DNA from: a virus
Strand: one strand, 5' to 3'
IMG/VR virus record: IMGVR_UViG_3300028840_004195
Span: 1-35,236 of that record
DNA length: 35,236 nucleotides
Of this stretch, positions 28,721 through 35,236 are shown piece by piece. The notes under the pieces are model-generated. The model was given only the letters and a program-made list of their open reading frames with translations. It made no database searches and was not told the origin of the DNA. Position 1 is the first letter of the stretch. Each line of letters starts with the position of its first letter. A program made the position numbers and the translations under genes.

Positions 28721-31017
28721 TGGCGTTTATTACAGAAGACCCAGTTAAGTCTATTGATCTCAATAGTCGAGAAATCACCTTTGAAAGCGGTGGAAAATCT
28801 CCTCTTAGTGATGAAGAATATTTTGCTCTTACAGCGACCCCTTCAATGCGTAGTATTCAAGAACAGACGAAAGAGGATGTTCGAGGGCAAGAGAAGCTAA
28901 GGACTGGGACGTTTAGCATGCCTGAAGCGGTGAATACGTTTATCGATTCATGGGATCGTGAAAGCATGTTCACAAAAGGGGCTAGAAACATAAAAGACCT
29001 TGGTGGTGCAGCTTTTGAAGGGTTGCGTACAAGAGAGGGACAGGAAAATCTAGGATATTTTGGTCGAGCAGCAGAATACTATCAAGCGTCTAGACAGGGT
29101 AGGCGAGAAGCTTTAGATGAACAGTTCGCCAGATCTCCAAAGGCGGCTATGGGTGGAACGATTGCAGGTCTTGCGACAGATGTAGTTGCAGGTGTTCCAG
29201 GTGTAAAAAGCCCAACCGCAATGGGTGCTATTTATGGCGCAATGGCTCCAGAAAAATCAGTACTGGAAGATCCCGGTGCAGTTTTGAAGGAAGGGGCTAT
29301 CGGAGCAGGTCTTGGCTTCGGATTGGGTGTAGCTGGTGAGAAAATTGGAAGAATGGCTTCCGAGAGAAAAGCCCTTCAAACATTTGCAAAAACGGAAAAA
29401 GCGGCTGAAAGAAATTACAAAGCAGCTCTTGAAGATTGGCAGGTTGCTAAGGGAGAAGCTGAAGAGGCTTACAAGCTAGCAAAACGAGATGCAGGAAGGG
29501 TTGACGCTCAATCGCAACAGAGATACCAGGAAAACCTCCTGAAATTCCAGCAAGCAGAATCTGAAGCACAACAGGCGTATCAAGAAGCCAGTGCTCACCA
29601 TCAGAACGTTATGGGTCAAAAGCTTGAGGCCATGAATAAGGACTTGGGCGGTTACGGAATCAACAAAGACGCTATTGCAGTTGACGAATTCATTTCTGGC
29701 AATGTGCGCGTGAGTGGTCAGGCAGGATCTAAGGAAGCCAAGCAGATAAGTGGGTTCTTAGCTGAGGTTACCGAAAACCTTCCTCAAAAAATGGAAGGCA
29801 AGGACGTAGCAAGGCTATTTGAGGCTGTAGAGGAAAGATTATCGGCAGCCTCTACCCCGTTTGAAGAGAAGATCCTATCCAACTTTAAGAATCACTTACT
29901 AGAGAGGCTTCCAGAAGGTGCAGCTCAAAATAGGTTGATGCAGCAGGTGGCACCAAGGATTGAAAGGAAAATTGTCCAGATCGTCGATAGTACATTGGAT
30001 AAAATGCCAAGAAACGCAATCAGAGAAGTTGAGAAAACCCTTCTTGGAGAGGGGGGATATACTGTTTGGAGAAACGATATAAAAGAAGCTATCCGACAGA
30101 ATATTCGGAATATGAATCCTGATGAATTGGCTAAGTTGATTTCTAATAGAGACGCAACGCCACTAATTTCTTCTCTCGTTAGCAATCCTGAATATCAACA
30201 AATGATCAGATTGAGCGAGGGATTAGCAGAAAAGCTAAGTGGACCATTAGGAACCGTATCTCCTAAGAGCATAAATGCACCTGGTCTATTTGAAGCAGAA
30301 ACACGCTTCCAGGCTCTTCCGTCAACCATAGCTGAATCTATAAACCCAGCCCTTAGAAATGCCTCTGTAGACGCTCAGATCGCGTATACGCAGGCAAAGG
30401 ATAAGGTAACGAGTCGTATTTCGAATGCTGTGGGCTTAGAAAACCCAAGAACGGGACGAAAACCAACAAATCTACCACCTAGGCAGCCTCAATCCGGTGT
30501 AGCTCCGAGTGAACCAGTTCAAGTTGCTGAATCATTAAGCTCTCCTGTTATACCAGCACAACCGGTTGCACCAACTCCAGGACTACCACCAGAAGTCGGA
30601 TATCTTGCAGAACGCTTTGAATCCACTCCTATGAATATTGGTCAATCAGGTGGGAGAGCGGGTTTGTTATATGGAGCGGGTAAGATGCTTGGTTTTCCCC
30701 AGGCTGGCGCTATTGTTGGGGCTGGAATTGGTGGAAAAGCAGCCATTGAAGGCACTTTAAGGGGAATTACTAGCCCAGGCGCTATTGCGAGTGCTGGCAG
30801 GGACATTGCAGGAAAGTACGGGATTCAAACCGTTGTGAAGCAGATATCCACTGATTATCCGTCATATGAGAACGGAGTGATACAAGATCCGATTGAGCGT
30901 CGAGAAGCGGTTGCAGAAATCGAAAGAGATTCTGTTATCCCTCTTCAAAATAAGGCCATCATGCAGGCGTATATTAACCGTGGGAAATCCCTAGAAAAAC
31001 TTATTAGAGGTAGATAA
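28720..31017 (+). CDS. internal virion / ejection protein C, 765 aa
   Basis: Largest of the three ejection-type proteins. Glycine/alanine-rich membrane-active segments occur near residues 142-210 (G-A-I-G-A-G-L-G-F-G-L-G-V-A-G) and 645-690 (G-A-I-V-G-A-G-I-G-G-K-A-A). Between them is a coiled coil at about 215-310, rich in A, E and Q, and a mainly helical region. The part at 565-620 is proline-rich. P22 gp16 or T7 gp16-like channel proteins share this mix of long helices and membrane segments. No lytic transglycosylase motif is evident. Joined to its neighbours by TAATG. Confidence 0.6.
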   Translation: MAFITEDPVKSIDLNSREITFESGGKSPLSDEEYFALTATPSMRSIQEQTKEDVRGQEKLRTGTFSMPEAVNTFIDSWDRESMFTKGARNIKDLGGAAFEGLRTREGQENLGYFGRAAEYYQASRQGRREALDEQFARSPKAAMGGTIAGLATDVVAGVPGVKSPTAMGAIYGAMAPEKSVLEDPGAVLKEGAIGAGLGFGLGVAGEKIGRMASERKALQTFAKTEKAAERNYKAALEDWQVAKGEAEEAYKLAKRDAGRVDAQSQQRYQENLLKFQQAESEAQQAYQEASAHHQNVMGQKLEAMNKDLGGYGINKDAIAVDEFISGNVRVSGQAGSKEAKQISGFLAEVTENLPQKMEGKDVARLFEAVEERLSAASTPFEEKILSNFKNHLLERLPEGAAQNRLMQQVAPRIERKIVQIVDSTLDKMPRNAIREVEKTLLGEGGYTVWRNDIKEAIRQNIRNMNPDELAKLISNRDATPLISSLVSNPEYQQMIRLSEGLAEKLSGPLGTVSPKSINAPGLFEAETRFQALPSTIAESINPALRNASVDAQIAYTQAKDKVTSRISNAVGLENPRTGRKPTNLPPRQPQSGVAPSEPVQVAESLSSPVIPAQPVAPTPGLPPEVGYLAERFESTPMNIGQSGGRAGLLYGAGKMLGFPQAGAIVGAGIGGKAAIEGTLRGITSPGAIASAGRDIAGKYGIQTVVKQISTDYPSYENGVIQDPIERREAVAEIERDSVIPLQNKAIMQAYINRGKSLEKLIRGR

Positions 31018-31580
31018 TGGCTGTAGGCGACCGCACCCCAAATATGAGTATCTATAAACCGACTAGTGGTGAAGAAGTCTACGGAGCTTCATTCGGTTCG
31101 GGATTAGATAATATTGATAGTCACGATCATACGGGTGGACCGACTAATGGCGTTCAGATTTCCACTGATGCAATCGAAGATGGAGCGGTTACACCTCCTA
31201 AGCTTTCAGAAGAGATATTTCTTGAGGCAACCGGACAAACAACCGATGGCACTACAACCGAAATAGCAAACTACGATGTTGCAGAGGCAGAGGCAGTAAC
31301 TATTGCAGGACGTTGGGTTGGGCTGAAATCAGATACAACTGAGGCGAATGGCGGGAATTTTGTAGCTACATTTAGACGACCTACAGGTGGAAGCATTACG
31401 CAAGTTGGAGTTACAGTTAGAAATTCTAACGACGACAGTTCAGGCACTCCATATTTTGACGTGTCAGCGGATGCAGGAAACGAACGTATTTCACTTGAAA
31501 TGCATGGAGAAGCAGCCAAAACAATCAATTGGCATGTGATTTACAACGTTGTGACCTGGCCAGATATCACCGACACTTAA
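31017..31580 (+). CDS. tail fibre / receptor-binding protein, 187 aa
   Basis: It begins M-A-V-G-D-R-T-P-N-M-S-I-Y-K-P. Its N-terminal module contains the S-H-D-H-T-G-G-P motif followed by G-V-Q-I-S, widespread at the start of phage fibre proteins where it forms a trimeric attachment or shaft-initiating element. A C-terminal beta domain (residues 70-187) with T-F-R-R-P-T-G-G-S-I-T-Q-V-G probably forms the head of a short fibre. It closes the + strand structural block and overlaps the RuvC-like gene by four bases, tail to tail. Confidence 0.6.
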   Translation: MAVGDRTPNMSIYKPTSGEEVYGASFGSGLDNIDSHDHTGGPTNGVQISTDAIEDGAVTPPKLSEEIFLEATGQTTDGTTTEIANYDVAEAEAVTIAGRWVGLKSDTTEANGGNFVATFRRPTGGSITQVGVTVRNSNDDSSGTPYFDVSADAGNERISLEMHGEAAKTINWHVIYNVVTWPDITDT

Positions 31581-32101
31581 TCGAGATATTGCAATCGCAT
31601 ATACCAAAGCGCCATACCCATAGCGTCAATAATGTGTTCCATTTGGGACTTAGCTTTCGGGCAATAGTCATAGTTCCAGGTTTCAGACTCTCCTAGGAAT
31701 CCTTGAACAATTTTGGCTGTTTGCTCTTTCTTCTTTCGAGAGTTCCAGACAGTCGGGTAGACGGGTATGACTTCAGTCTCTGCAAATGACATGAGGGCGA
31801 TTCCTGCAACTACCGAAGGTGGTATCAATCCCCCTGAAGAGAATTTCTTGTTGTAAATCGCGGCTGGAACTTCAACCACGGTTGCATCCACTGTTTTAAG
31901 CTGTTCGGCTTGAGAGACTTCCTGAATCAGGTCGCGCATGTGCATAATTGCGTCTAACCCCTTCAGTACCGTTGATGATTTATTCTTTATCACCCCGCAA
32001 TGTTCAGTCGAGAACTCATTCGTTTCACAATTAAATGTGACAATTCCATATCCACTAAATCGCAAACCAGGATCAAACCCAGCTACTCTAATTATTTCCA
32101 T
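31577..32101 (-). CDS. RuvC-like Holliday-junction resolvase
   Basis: About 174 aa. Catalytic layout of the RuvC/RNase-H fold: D10 in A-G-F-D-P-G-L-R-F-S-G-Y-G, E78 in V-V-E-V-P, and H156/D159 in E-H-I-I-D-A-M-G-M-A-L-W. A W-N-S-R-K-K-K segment lies between, similar to the DNA-binding part of phage and mitochondrial resolvases. The enzyme would cut four-way junctions or branched replication products before packaging. The ATG at 32101 is preferred; a TTG at 32107 is in frame. It overlaps the upstream SSB-like gene by 14 bases. Confidence 0.8.
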   Translation of the reverse strand: MEIIRVAGFDPGLRFSGYGIVTFNCETNEFSTEHCGVIKNKSSTVLKGLDAIMHMRDLIQEVSQAEQLKTVDATVVEVPAAIYNKKFSSGGLIPPSVVAGIALMSFAETEVIPVYPTVWNSRKKKEQTAKIVQGFLGESETWNYDYCPKAKSQMEHIIDAMGMALWYMRLQYLD

Positions 32102-32603
32102 CGTCAATTATTACTTTTGCATCCTTGGGAAGAAAAAAAGTAATGCTTAACGGGTAAAATGTAAATGCTGATTTTCTTGAGGTTCTATCGTGATATTTTT
32201 TTAAGTTAAACTTAACCTTACAATCGTAACCTGATGGAATATCTTGATTTAGAGAAATTGGCGTGTTTTTTCCATCCTTATTCAGTATGATTTCGGGTTG
32301 CTCAAAGCTCCGAAACGTGATGAAGTGAGAATTTCTGTTACTTTTTCGCCCAAAAGTCGGCACGTCATTCGCTTTTGCAAATTCCTCTATCGAATCCCAA
32401 AAATGCTTGTGGGTTTTGATTTCCAAAAAGAACTCGCACACTAGTTTGTATCTTGGTTTCTGATTCCCACTTATGAAAGAGGGATTTATTACTCCACAAT
32501 GCGCGATCGTGCACGTAGGGGTTTCTAGTTCACCAGTAACAAGGCTCACAAATTCGTTTGTGTGATTCTCATTATCAGATATCCAGGATATAGACGGCTT
32601 CAT
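32088..32603 (-). CDS. putative single-stranded DNA-binding protein, 171 aa
   Basis: A strand-rich core could fit an OB fold: T-I-A-H-C-G-V-I-N, K-L-V-C-E-F-F-L-E-I, then Y-D-C-K-V-K-F-N-L-K-K-Y and F-T-F-Y-P-L-S-I-T-F-F. The motif G-x-x-C-x-V-x-F-x-x-K-x-Y followed by a last long strand resembles phage SSB-like proteins. The C-terminus is acidic (I-I-D-D-G-N-N), as in many SSBs. Its coupling to a RuvC-like resolvase supports a DNA-metabolism role. The assignment is by pattern only. Confidence 0.4.
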   Translation of the reverse strand: MKPSISWISDNENHTNEFVSLVTGELETPTCTIAHCGVINPSFISGNQKPRYKLVCEFFLEIKTHKHFWDSIEEFAKANDVPTFGRKSNRNSHFITFRSFEQPEIILNKDGKNTPISLNQDIPSGYDCKVKFNLKKYHDRTSRKSAFTFYPLSITFFLPKDAKVIIDDGNN

Positions 32604-32615
32604 TGTTACCTTTTT

Positions 32616-32822
32616 TTATTCTTCAGTGTTTACTATTTCTTCAGTTTCCACTTTCTTTTTGCGCCCTCTCTTGGGAGGCGTTTCTTTTTTTGGGGCGGGG
32701 GGATTTCTGTATGACTCGATAGCTTTTCCTATCAAACCCGACATGGTTAATCCTTCTTTTAAGCAATGTTCCTCGATCCAAACTTGGTCAGCATGTGAAA
32801 CCTCAATCGCAATCTTTTGCAT
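32616..32822 (-). CDS. ribbon-helix-helix-like protein with basic AT-hook-like tail, 68 aa
   Basis: It has a predicted strand (Q-K-I-A-I-E-V), a first helix (A-D-Q-V-W-I-E-E-H) and a second (M-S-G-L-I-G-K-A-I-E-S-Y), as in MetJ/Arc-type regulators. A P-A-P-K-K-E linker leads to P-K-R-G-R-K-K-K, which resembles an AT-hook DNA-binding tail, then an acidic end. It is probably a small DNA-binding protein; targets are unknown. The ATG lies within the end of the upstream gene with GGAG nine bases before it. Confidence 0.5.
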   Translation of the reverse strand: MQKIAIEVSHADQVWIEEHCLKEGLTMSGLIGKAIESYRNPPAPKKETPPKRGRKKKVETEEIVNTEE

Positions 32823-33021
32823 CTTCTTTAGCTCCTTTGTGTAAATTCCTAACTAAATCAGCAAAGTTTTCAAAATCCATCTTCCTAGTGAAGTGATATA
32901 GCTTGAATTCATGGCCATTTAGAACCAAATAAACAACGTTTCTGCTTGGATAATTCGGATTAGAGCGACTCAAAATTTGCCACTCATTTTTTAATTTATC
33001 AACACCTTTGATATTCAACAC
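32803..33021 (-). CDS. hypothetical protein, 72 aa
   Basis: No family recognised. It starts with GTG (AGGA eight bases upstream), begins M-L-N-I-K-G-V-D-K-L-K, and appears as a small alpha/beta protein with strands V-V-Y-L-V-L-N-G and K-L-Y-H-F and a helix F-E-N-F-A-D-L-V-R-N-L. It overlaps the next gene by 20 bases. A cytosolic location is likely. Confidence 0.5.
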   Translation of the reverse strand: MLNIKGVDKLKNEWQILSRSNPNYPSRNVVYLVLNGHEFKLYHFTRKMDFENFADLVRNLHKGAKEDAKDCD

Positions 33022-33074
33022 TTTGCAAGTCCTTTTGGTATAGCCAGCCTCATAATAGTGAGCATGGCGTTTTA

Positions 33075-33353
33075 TTAATATTCATCGTCACGTTGGCGCG
33101 TGTTCCCGCCCTTATAAATCCACTGATTAACAGCTTCCTCACTCCCCCAACACCCCATAGGAGCATAGTTGTAAATGTATTTGACCCATTCAGTAAGTAG
33201 CGAAGCATTCAGGTCATCAGCTCTACTCACAGCCTCAACAAGATCATTCGAAAGTATCGCTCTTAGGAAACTTCCAGGAATTTCTCCAAATTTGATGTAG
33301 TTGTGTAGTGAGTGCAATAAATGTTCAGGCAATTTGTGGTATTTGTGTGTCAT
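33075..33353 (-). CDS. conserved phage hypothetical protein, 92 aa
   Basis: From the ATG at 33353 (GAGG five bases before). It has a recognisable phage/plasmid pattern: an H-K-L-P-E-H start, Y-I-x-F-G-E-I-P-G-S-F-L, A-I-L-S-N-D-L, A-D-D-L-N, and near the end Y-N-Y-A-P-M-G-C-W-G-S and a terminal W-I helix. The family is widespread in mobile elements and its function is not established. A longer in-frame start at 33380 is open but has no ribosome site. Confidence 0.65.
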   Translation of the reverse strand: MTHKYHKLPEHLLHSLHNYIKFGEIPGSFLRAILSNDLVEAVSRADDLNASLLTEWVKYIYNYAPMGCWGSEEAVNQWIYKGGNTRQRDDEY

Positions 33354-33415
33354 AATATCCTCTTTGTGTCTTTGTGTCACGTATGTTTTTTGTCTTACTC
33401 GATATTTAGGGGATT

Positions 33416-33499
33416 TCAGGCTTCATCAAATATAAATTCAATAAGAGAAAATATAAAGGCTAGGAAAAGCCCTATTCCGGCACAAAAAATTTCATCCAT
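33416..33499 (-). CDS. tiny hydrophobic peptide, 27 aa
   Basis: Starts M-D-E-I-F-C-A-G-I-G-L-F-L and is almost entirely a membrane-spanning helix, ending F-D-E-A. The ATG overlaps the TGA of the upstream small gene (ATGGATGA). The coupled start and a single membrane helix are the support. It could be a small host-modulating membrane peptide or a chance frame. Confidence 0.35.
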   Translation of the reverse strand: MDEIFCAGIGLFLAFIFSLIEFIFDEA

Positions 33500-33644
33500 T
33501 TAATTTATTCCCATGTTTTGTATTTATTGATTTCTTCTTTCTATCTTTCTTAGCTTTGAGGAGTGCCTGAAGAAGGACTTTCAGCTCTTCCTCGTTGTAC
33601 TTATTAATCTTCTCTCTAATTACTTTTCTTAGTTCATCATCCAT
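33492..33644 (-). CDS. small charged helical protein, 50 aa
   Basis: Starts M-D-D-E-L-R-K-V-I-R-E-K. The first 35 residues form one helix rich in E, K and L, and the C-terminus is basic (K-D-R-K-K-K-S). The start overlaps the end of the preceding gene, with AGGA eight bases upstream (AAAGGATCAG). Its position in the coupled operon supports real translation. Function unknown. Confidence 0.45.
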   Translation of the reverse strand: MDDELRKVIREKINKYNEEELKVLLQALLKAKKDRKKKSINTKHGNKLNG

Positions 33645-33972
33645 TTTTCTGATCCTTTGACTTACGTTTTACATAGTCATATATTTTAAGTTTATTTATT
33701 GCATCAAACCTTGTATTGGCTCTTACAAAAGATCTGTATATTGACCCAGCTTTAATATCGTCACACTCTTCATTAAAAACACAATAAAGGTTTAGATAAT
33801 GTCCCCAATAAGCCCCTCCAATATCATACCCACCACTATCTAAATCTACCTTTCTTACACATAATTTAATCCCATTCTCTATTAATTTAAGGAATGATTC
33901 GTTTTGGAATCTACCCATAGGAGCACCGCGCGTGCAATCTACCTTTGGTAAAAGAGTCTTTAAAATATCCAT
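33637..33972 (-). CDS. conserved phage hypothetical protein, 111 aa
   Basis: It belongs to a pattern seen often in phages: V-D-C-T-R-G-A-P-M-G-R near the N-terminus, a strand with K-L-C-V-R-K-V, then D-S-G-G-Y-D-I-G-G-A-Y-W-G, and later F-V-R-A-N-T-R plus a helix. The G-G-Y-D-x-G-G-A-Y-W-G core is highly characteristic, but its biochemical role is unknown. AAAGGAAG lies five bases before the ATG. It may have a host-interaction role, given its place in an accessory operon. Confidence 0.65.
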   Translation of the reverse strand: MDILKTLLPKVDCTRGAPMGRFQNESFLKLIENGIKLCVRKVDLDSGGYDIGGAYWGHYLNLYCVFNEECDDIKAGSIYRSFVRANTRFDAINKLKIYDYVKRKSKDQKNG

Positions 33973-34035
33973 AGCAACTTCCTTTATTGTGCGCCCTCAA
34001 GCGCCTGTTACCCCCTCCCATATCTTCACGTTAGT

Positions 34036-34317
34036 TTAGTCAATGGTTTGCTTGTCATTTATTCCAGAGGCAGAATAAAGCTCCTTTGAGCTATCAGAGT
34101 ATCCAAAAAAATCCACTACTTCCGCTTCAGTCTCACAAACAATCATTGCATTTCCACAACCTAGGTGATTTAAACATATAAATTTTCCGGCTTTTGTTTT
34201 GTAAAGGGTGTACCATAATTCAGGGTATGGGTCCCCCTCTTTTCTAACTTCCCCCAGTAATACTCCATTAAATGAAACATCCGGCTCATTTGGCATATAT
34301 AATGTAATATCTTTCAT
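34036..34317 (-). CDS. hypothetical protein, 93 aa
   Basis: The start at 34317 (AGGA six bases upstream) is preferred over a longer frame to 34365. The protein begins M-K-D-I-T-L-Y-M-P-N and is beta-rich (G-V-L-L-G-E-V-R, W-Y-T-L-Y-K-T), with a pair of cysteines (C-L-N-H-L-G-C-G). No family is recognised. It directly follows ardA in the operon. Genes beside ArdA are often further anti-defence factors, but nothing in this sequence shows that. Confidence 0.5.
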   Translation of the reverse strand: MKDITLYMPNEPDVSFNGVLLGEVRKEGDPYPELWYTLYKTKAGKFICLNHLGCGNAMIVCETEAEVVDFFGYSDSSKELYSASGINDKQTID

Positions 34318-34339
34318 GTTAATTCCTTTGTTTTGTTTA

Positions 34340-34879
34340 TTAGTGAGAGAAAATCCATTCTTCACCTTTGTAATAATGAGACCAAAATTGATCTCTTCCC
34401 CATAATTCCCAGTCGATACAAAATTTTATGCAATCAGGAACGTTATCGAGTAAACCGCAATCAGTTGCGTAATCTTCAAGAATGTTATCCATTCTATCAC
34501 CGCTTCCTATATAATTTTCTTGCGCAAACTCCAAAACTGTATTTGGTCCTAGTTCAAGAACACTTTCACTTGTTGCATCTACATAAGCAGAAAGTAAATC
34601 CCTGTCGTATTCGTCCATTTCTTCAAGCTCCCAGAGATATGATGAAACATCACATTCACTTGCCAAATCAAAAGGAATATTTTGCCAATCCTGAAACATG
34701 TATTCGCAATCTTGCTCATCTTTATGAAGTTCAACGCAAGCCTCAATGAAAGATTCTCTATCAGAATAATCTAAGGGATAGAGCCAATCACCTGAAAGAT
34801 TCCCCTGATTGTATTTTGCATAAGTTCCAACGTAAATTGCTGGATCGTAATCTCTTATAGTTTTTGTTTGTGTACTCAT
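34340..34879 (-). CDS. ardA: ArdA antirestriction protein (DNA mimic)
   Basis: 179 aa from the ATG at 34879. The N-terminal domain has the ArdA pattern I-Y-V-G-T-Y-A-K-Y-N-Q-G (residues 15-26), G-x-W-L near 30-33, a helix with E-A-C-x-E-L-H-K-D-E, then M-F-Q-D-W. The rest is strongly acidic (many D and E), giving the negative surface that mimics bent DNA. ArdA binds type I restriction enzymes as a DNA-like dimer and blocks restriction of incoming DNA. As the first gene behind an extended -10 promoter with an overlapping operator, it would be expressed early and be repressible. This is the clearest anti-defence gene in the window. Confidence 0.85.
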   Translation of the reverse strand: MSTQTKTIRDYDPAIYVGTYAKYNQGNLSGDWLYPLDYSDRESFIEACVELHKDEQDCEYMFQDWQNIPFDLASECDVSSYLWELEEMDEYDRDLLSAYVDATSESVLELGPNTVLEFAQENYIGSGDRMDNILEDYATDCGLLDNVPDCIKFCIDWELWGRDQFWSHYYKGEEWIFSH

Positions 34880-34914
34880 TTTACATCTCAAATTCACTCT
34901 CTTTATTGAGTGTT

Positions 34915-34933
34915 ATTATATCACAATTATGAT
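34915..34933 (-). promoter_or_regulatory. extended -10 promoter with overlapping operator for ardA
   Basis: On the minus strand a perfect TATAAT (complement of 34915-34920) is preceded by TGA, giving an extended -10 TGATATAAT. No good -35 box is seen. The 14-bp dyad ATCACAATTATGAT (34920-34933) lies directly upstream and shares its end with the -10, so a bound protein would block RNA polymerase. The leader to the ATG at 34879 is about 30 bases. Confidence 0.55.
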
Positions 34934-35018
34934 GCAATGAGCAAGCAAACACAACACATAATCACAAATAAACACAGGGTGTTTCGGTGACTTTTTGCTG
35001 TCTTTCATATCACAAACA

Positions 35019-35027
35019 TGATACAAT
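35019..35027 (+). promoter_or_regulatory. rightward extended -10 promoter
   Basis: TGATACAAT gives TACAAT (5 of 6 matches to TATAAT) with an upstream TG, and it shares its first base with the end of operator copy 2, mirroring the ardA promoter. There is no clear -35. It would drive transcription toward the leader frame at 35062 and the right edge of the window. Confidence 0.4.
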
Positions 35028-35061
35028 GAATACAAGAAAGGCAACAAAGGAGTTTAGATTA

Positions 35062-35097
35062 ATGGCGTTGAAATATCACAAATATGATTTCCCTTGA
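35062..35097 (+). CDS. 11-codon leader-like ORF containing an operator
   Basis: ATG at 35062 with AGGAG nine bases upstream (35048-35052) opens a frame M-A-L-K-Y-H-K-Y-D-F-P ending in TGA. Operator copy 3 lies inside it. It may be a leader peptide, or the decayed start of a longer gene whose frame was lost. Confidence 0.3.
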   Translation: MALKYHKYDFP

Positions 35098-35236
35098 CAG
35101 GAAGTGAGTTGACTTGGCGAGAATCTTTTCGTCACAAATATGATAGTACTTGACAGGAAGTAGGCTGGCTCCGGAATAGCAAGGGGGGTGCAGACCAAAA
35201 AGGTTTTTATGTCTTGACACCAATACGTATACAGAC

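Larger units (their letters stand above)
34919..35144. repeat. four copies of an operator-like dyad
   Basis: Related sites lie at 34920-34933 (ATCACAATTATGAT), 35009-35022 (ATCACAAACATGAT), 35075-35088 (ATCACAAATATGAT) and 35131-35144 (GTCACAAATATGAT). The general form is ATCA-N6-TGAT. The first is palindromic in 12 of 14 positions. Copies 1 and 2 share 22 bases with three differences. A partial copy (ATCACAAATA) lies at 34961-34970. Copies 1 and 2 each overlap an extended -10 promoter in the same geometry but opposite orientation. Confidence 0.6.
34880..35236. promoter_or_regulatory. gene-poor right-end control region
   Basis: Apart from an 11-codon leader frame, no gene is seen up to the window edge. 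The region holds four operator-like dyads, two opposed promoters, an AACAC/GTGTT dyad (34971-34983) and a 30-bp unit repeated 56 bp apart (35076-35105 and 35132-35161). It looks like a phage early-promoter or immunity-type control region. The matching regulator is probably outside the window. Confidence 0.5.

Noticed and set aside
34919-35144. CRISPR array from the repeated 14-22 bp units
   Set aside because: Only four short, unevenly spaced, diverged copies, with promoters overlapping them and no spacer regularity or cas genes.
35094-35178. Two TTGACA promoters at 35094 and 35150
   Set aside because: The sequences 17 bases downstream (GCGAGA and GGAATA) are poor -10 boxes; the shared 12-mer looks more like a protein site.
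1-35236. Circular or terminally redundant contig
   Set aside because: No matching sequence was seen between the first and last few hundred bases; the ends carry different repeat families.
1-35236. tRNA genes
   Set aside because: No cloverleaf with T-arm consensus GTTCRANNC and a matching acceptor stem was noticed on either strand by eye.

Overview
The window looks like a large part of the genome of a short-tailed, podovirus-type Caudoviricetes phage or prophage. From left to right on the + strand it carries a P22/T7-style virion set: a portal of about 724 aa, scaffold, HK97-fold-type capsid protein, head/surface proteins, head-tail adaptor, a tail nozzle of about 1027 aa, three ejection-type proteins and a terminal fibre. 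No tape-measure, sheath or long-tail gene is visible. A lipoprotein gene overlapping a small membrane protein (spanin-like) suggests a Gram-negative host. The host itself cannot be named from the sequence. No integrase, DNA polymerase, endolysin or small terminase was recognised, so the window is probably not the whole genome.

Layout. (1) 1-349 has no convincing complete gene but is dense in short repeats, including two tandem DnaA-box-like 9-mers, and may be an origin or control region. (2) 350-3477 is a tightly coupled minus-strand operon of small genes. It includes three DUF551-like proteins plus a fragment, a RelE/ParE-like toxin-fold protein, a ribbon-helix-helix candidate and a small protein resembling Acb2/Tad1 nucleotide-binding anti-defence proteins. 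(3) 3540-5791 is a + strand block of virion-surface (adhesin-like) proteins. (4) 5788-6633 is a short minus-strand block. (5) 6634-7143 is a long leader with several RNA hairpins, followed by a replication block (7144-8853) of a winged-helix initiator and a DnaC-like helicase loader, then small genes to 10421. (6) The large terminase (10408-11886) lies on the minus strand, opposite to the portal. (7) 11946-31580 is the + strand morphogenesis block, interrupted at 20187-21194 by a zinc-finger/HNH homing endonuclease that has invaded the end of the lipoprotein gene. (8) 31577-34879 is a second minus-strand operon with a RuvC-like resolvase, an SSB-like protein, small phage proteins and, promoter-proximal, an ArdA antirestriction protein. 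(9) 34880-35236 is a control region with four copies of a 14-bp operator-like dyad and two opposed extended -10 promoters.

How it may work. The two minus-strand blocks look like accessory or early operons: ArdA would protect entering DNA from type I restriction, and the Acb2/Tad1-like protein could sequester immune cyclic nucleotides. The initiator and loader would recruit the host helicase, possibly at an origin inside the initiator gene (inverted repeat, AT-rich and purine tracts) or at the left repeat cluster. RuvC-like and SSB-like proteins would process replication products before packaging. The capsid and tail genes are joined by repeated TAATG or ATGA overlaps, consistent with coupled translation. 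The main open questions are the structured leader at 6911-7143, the operator array at the right end and the many uncharacterised small genes next to the anti-defence candidates.
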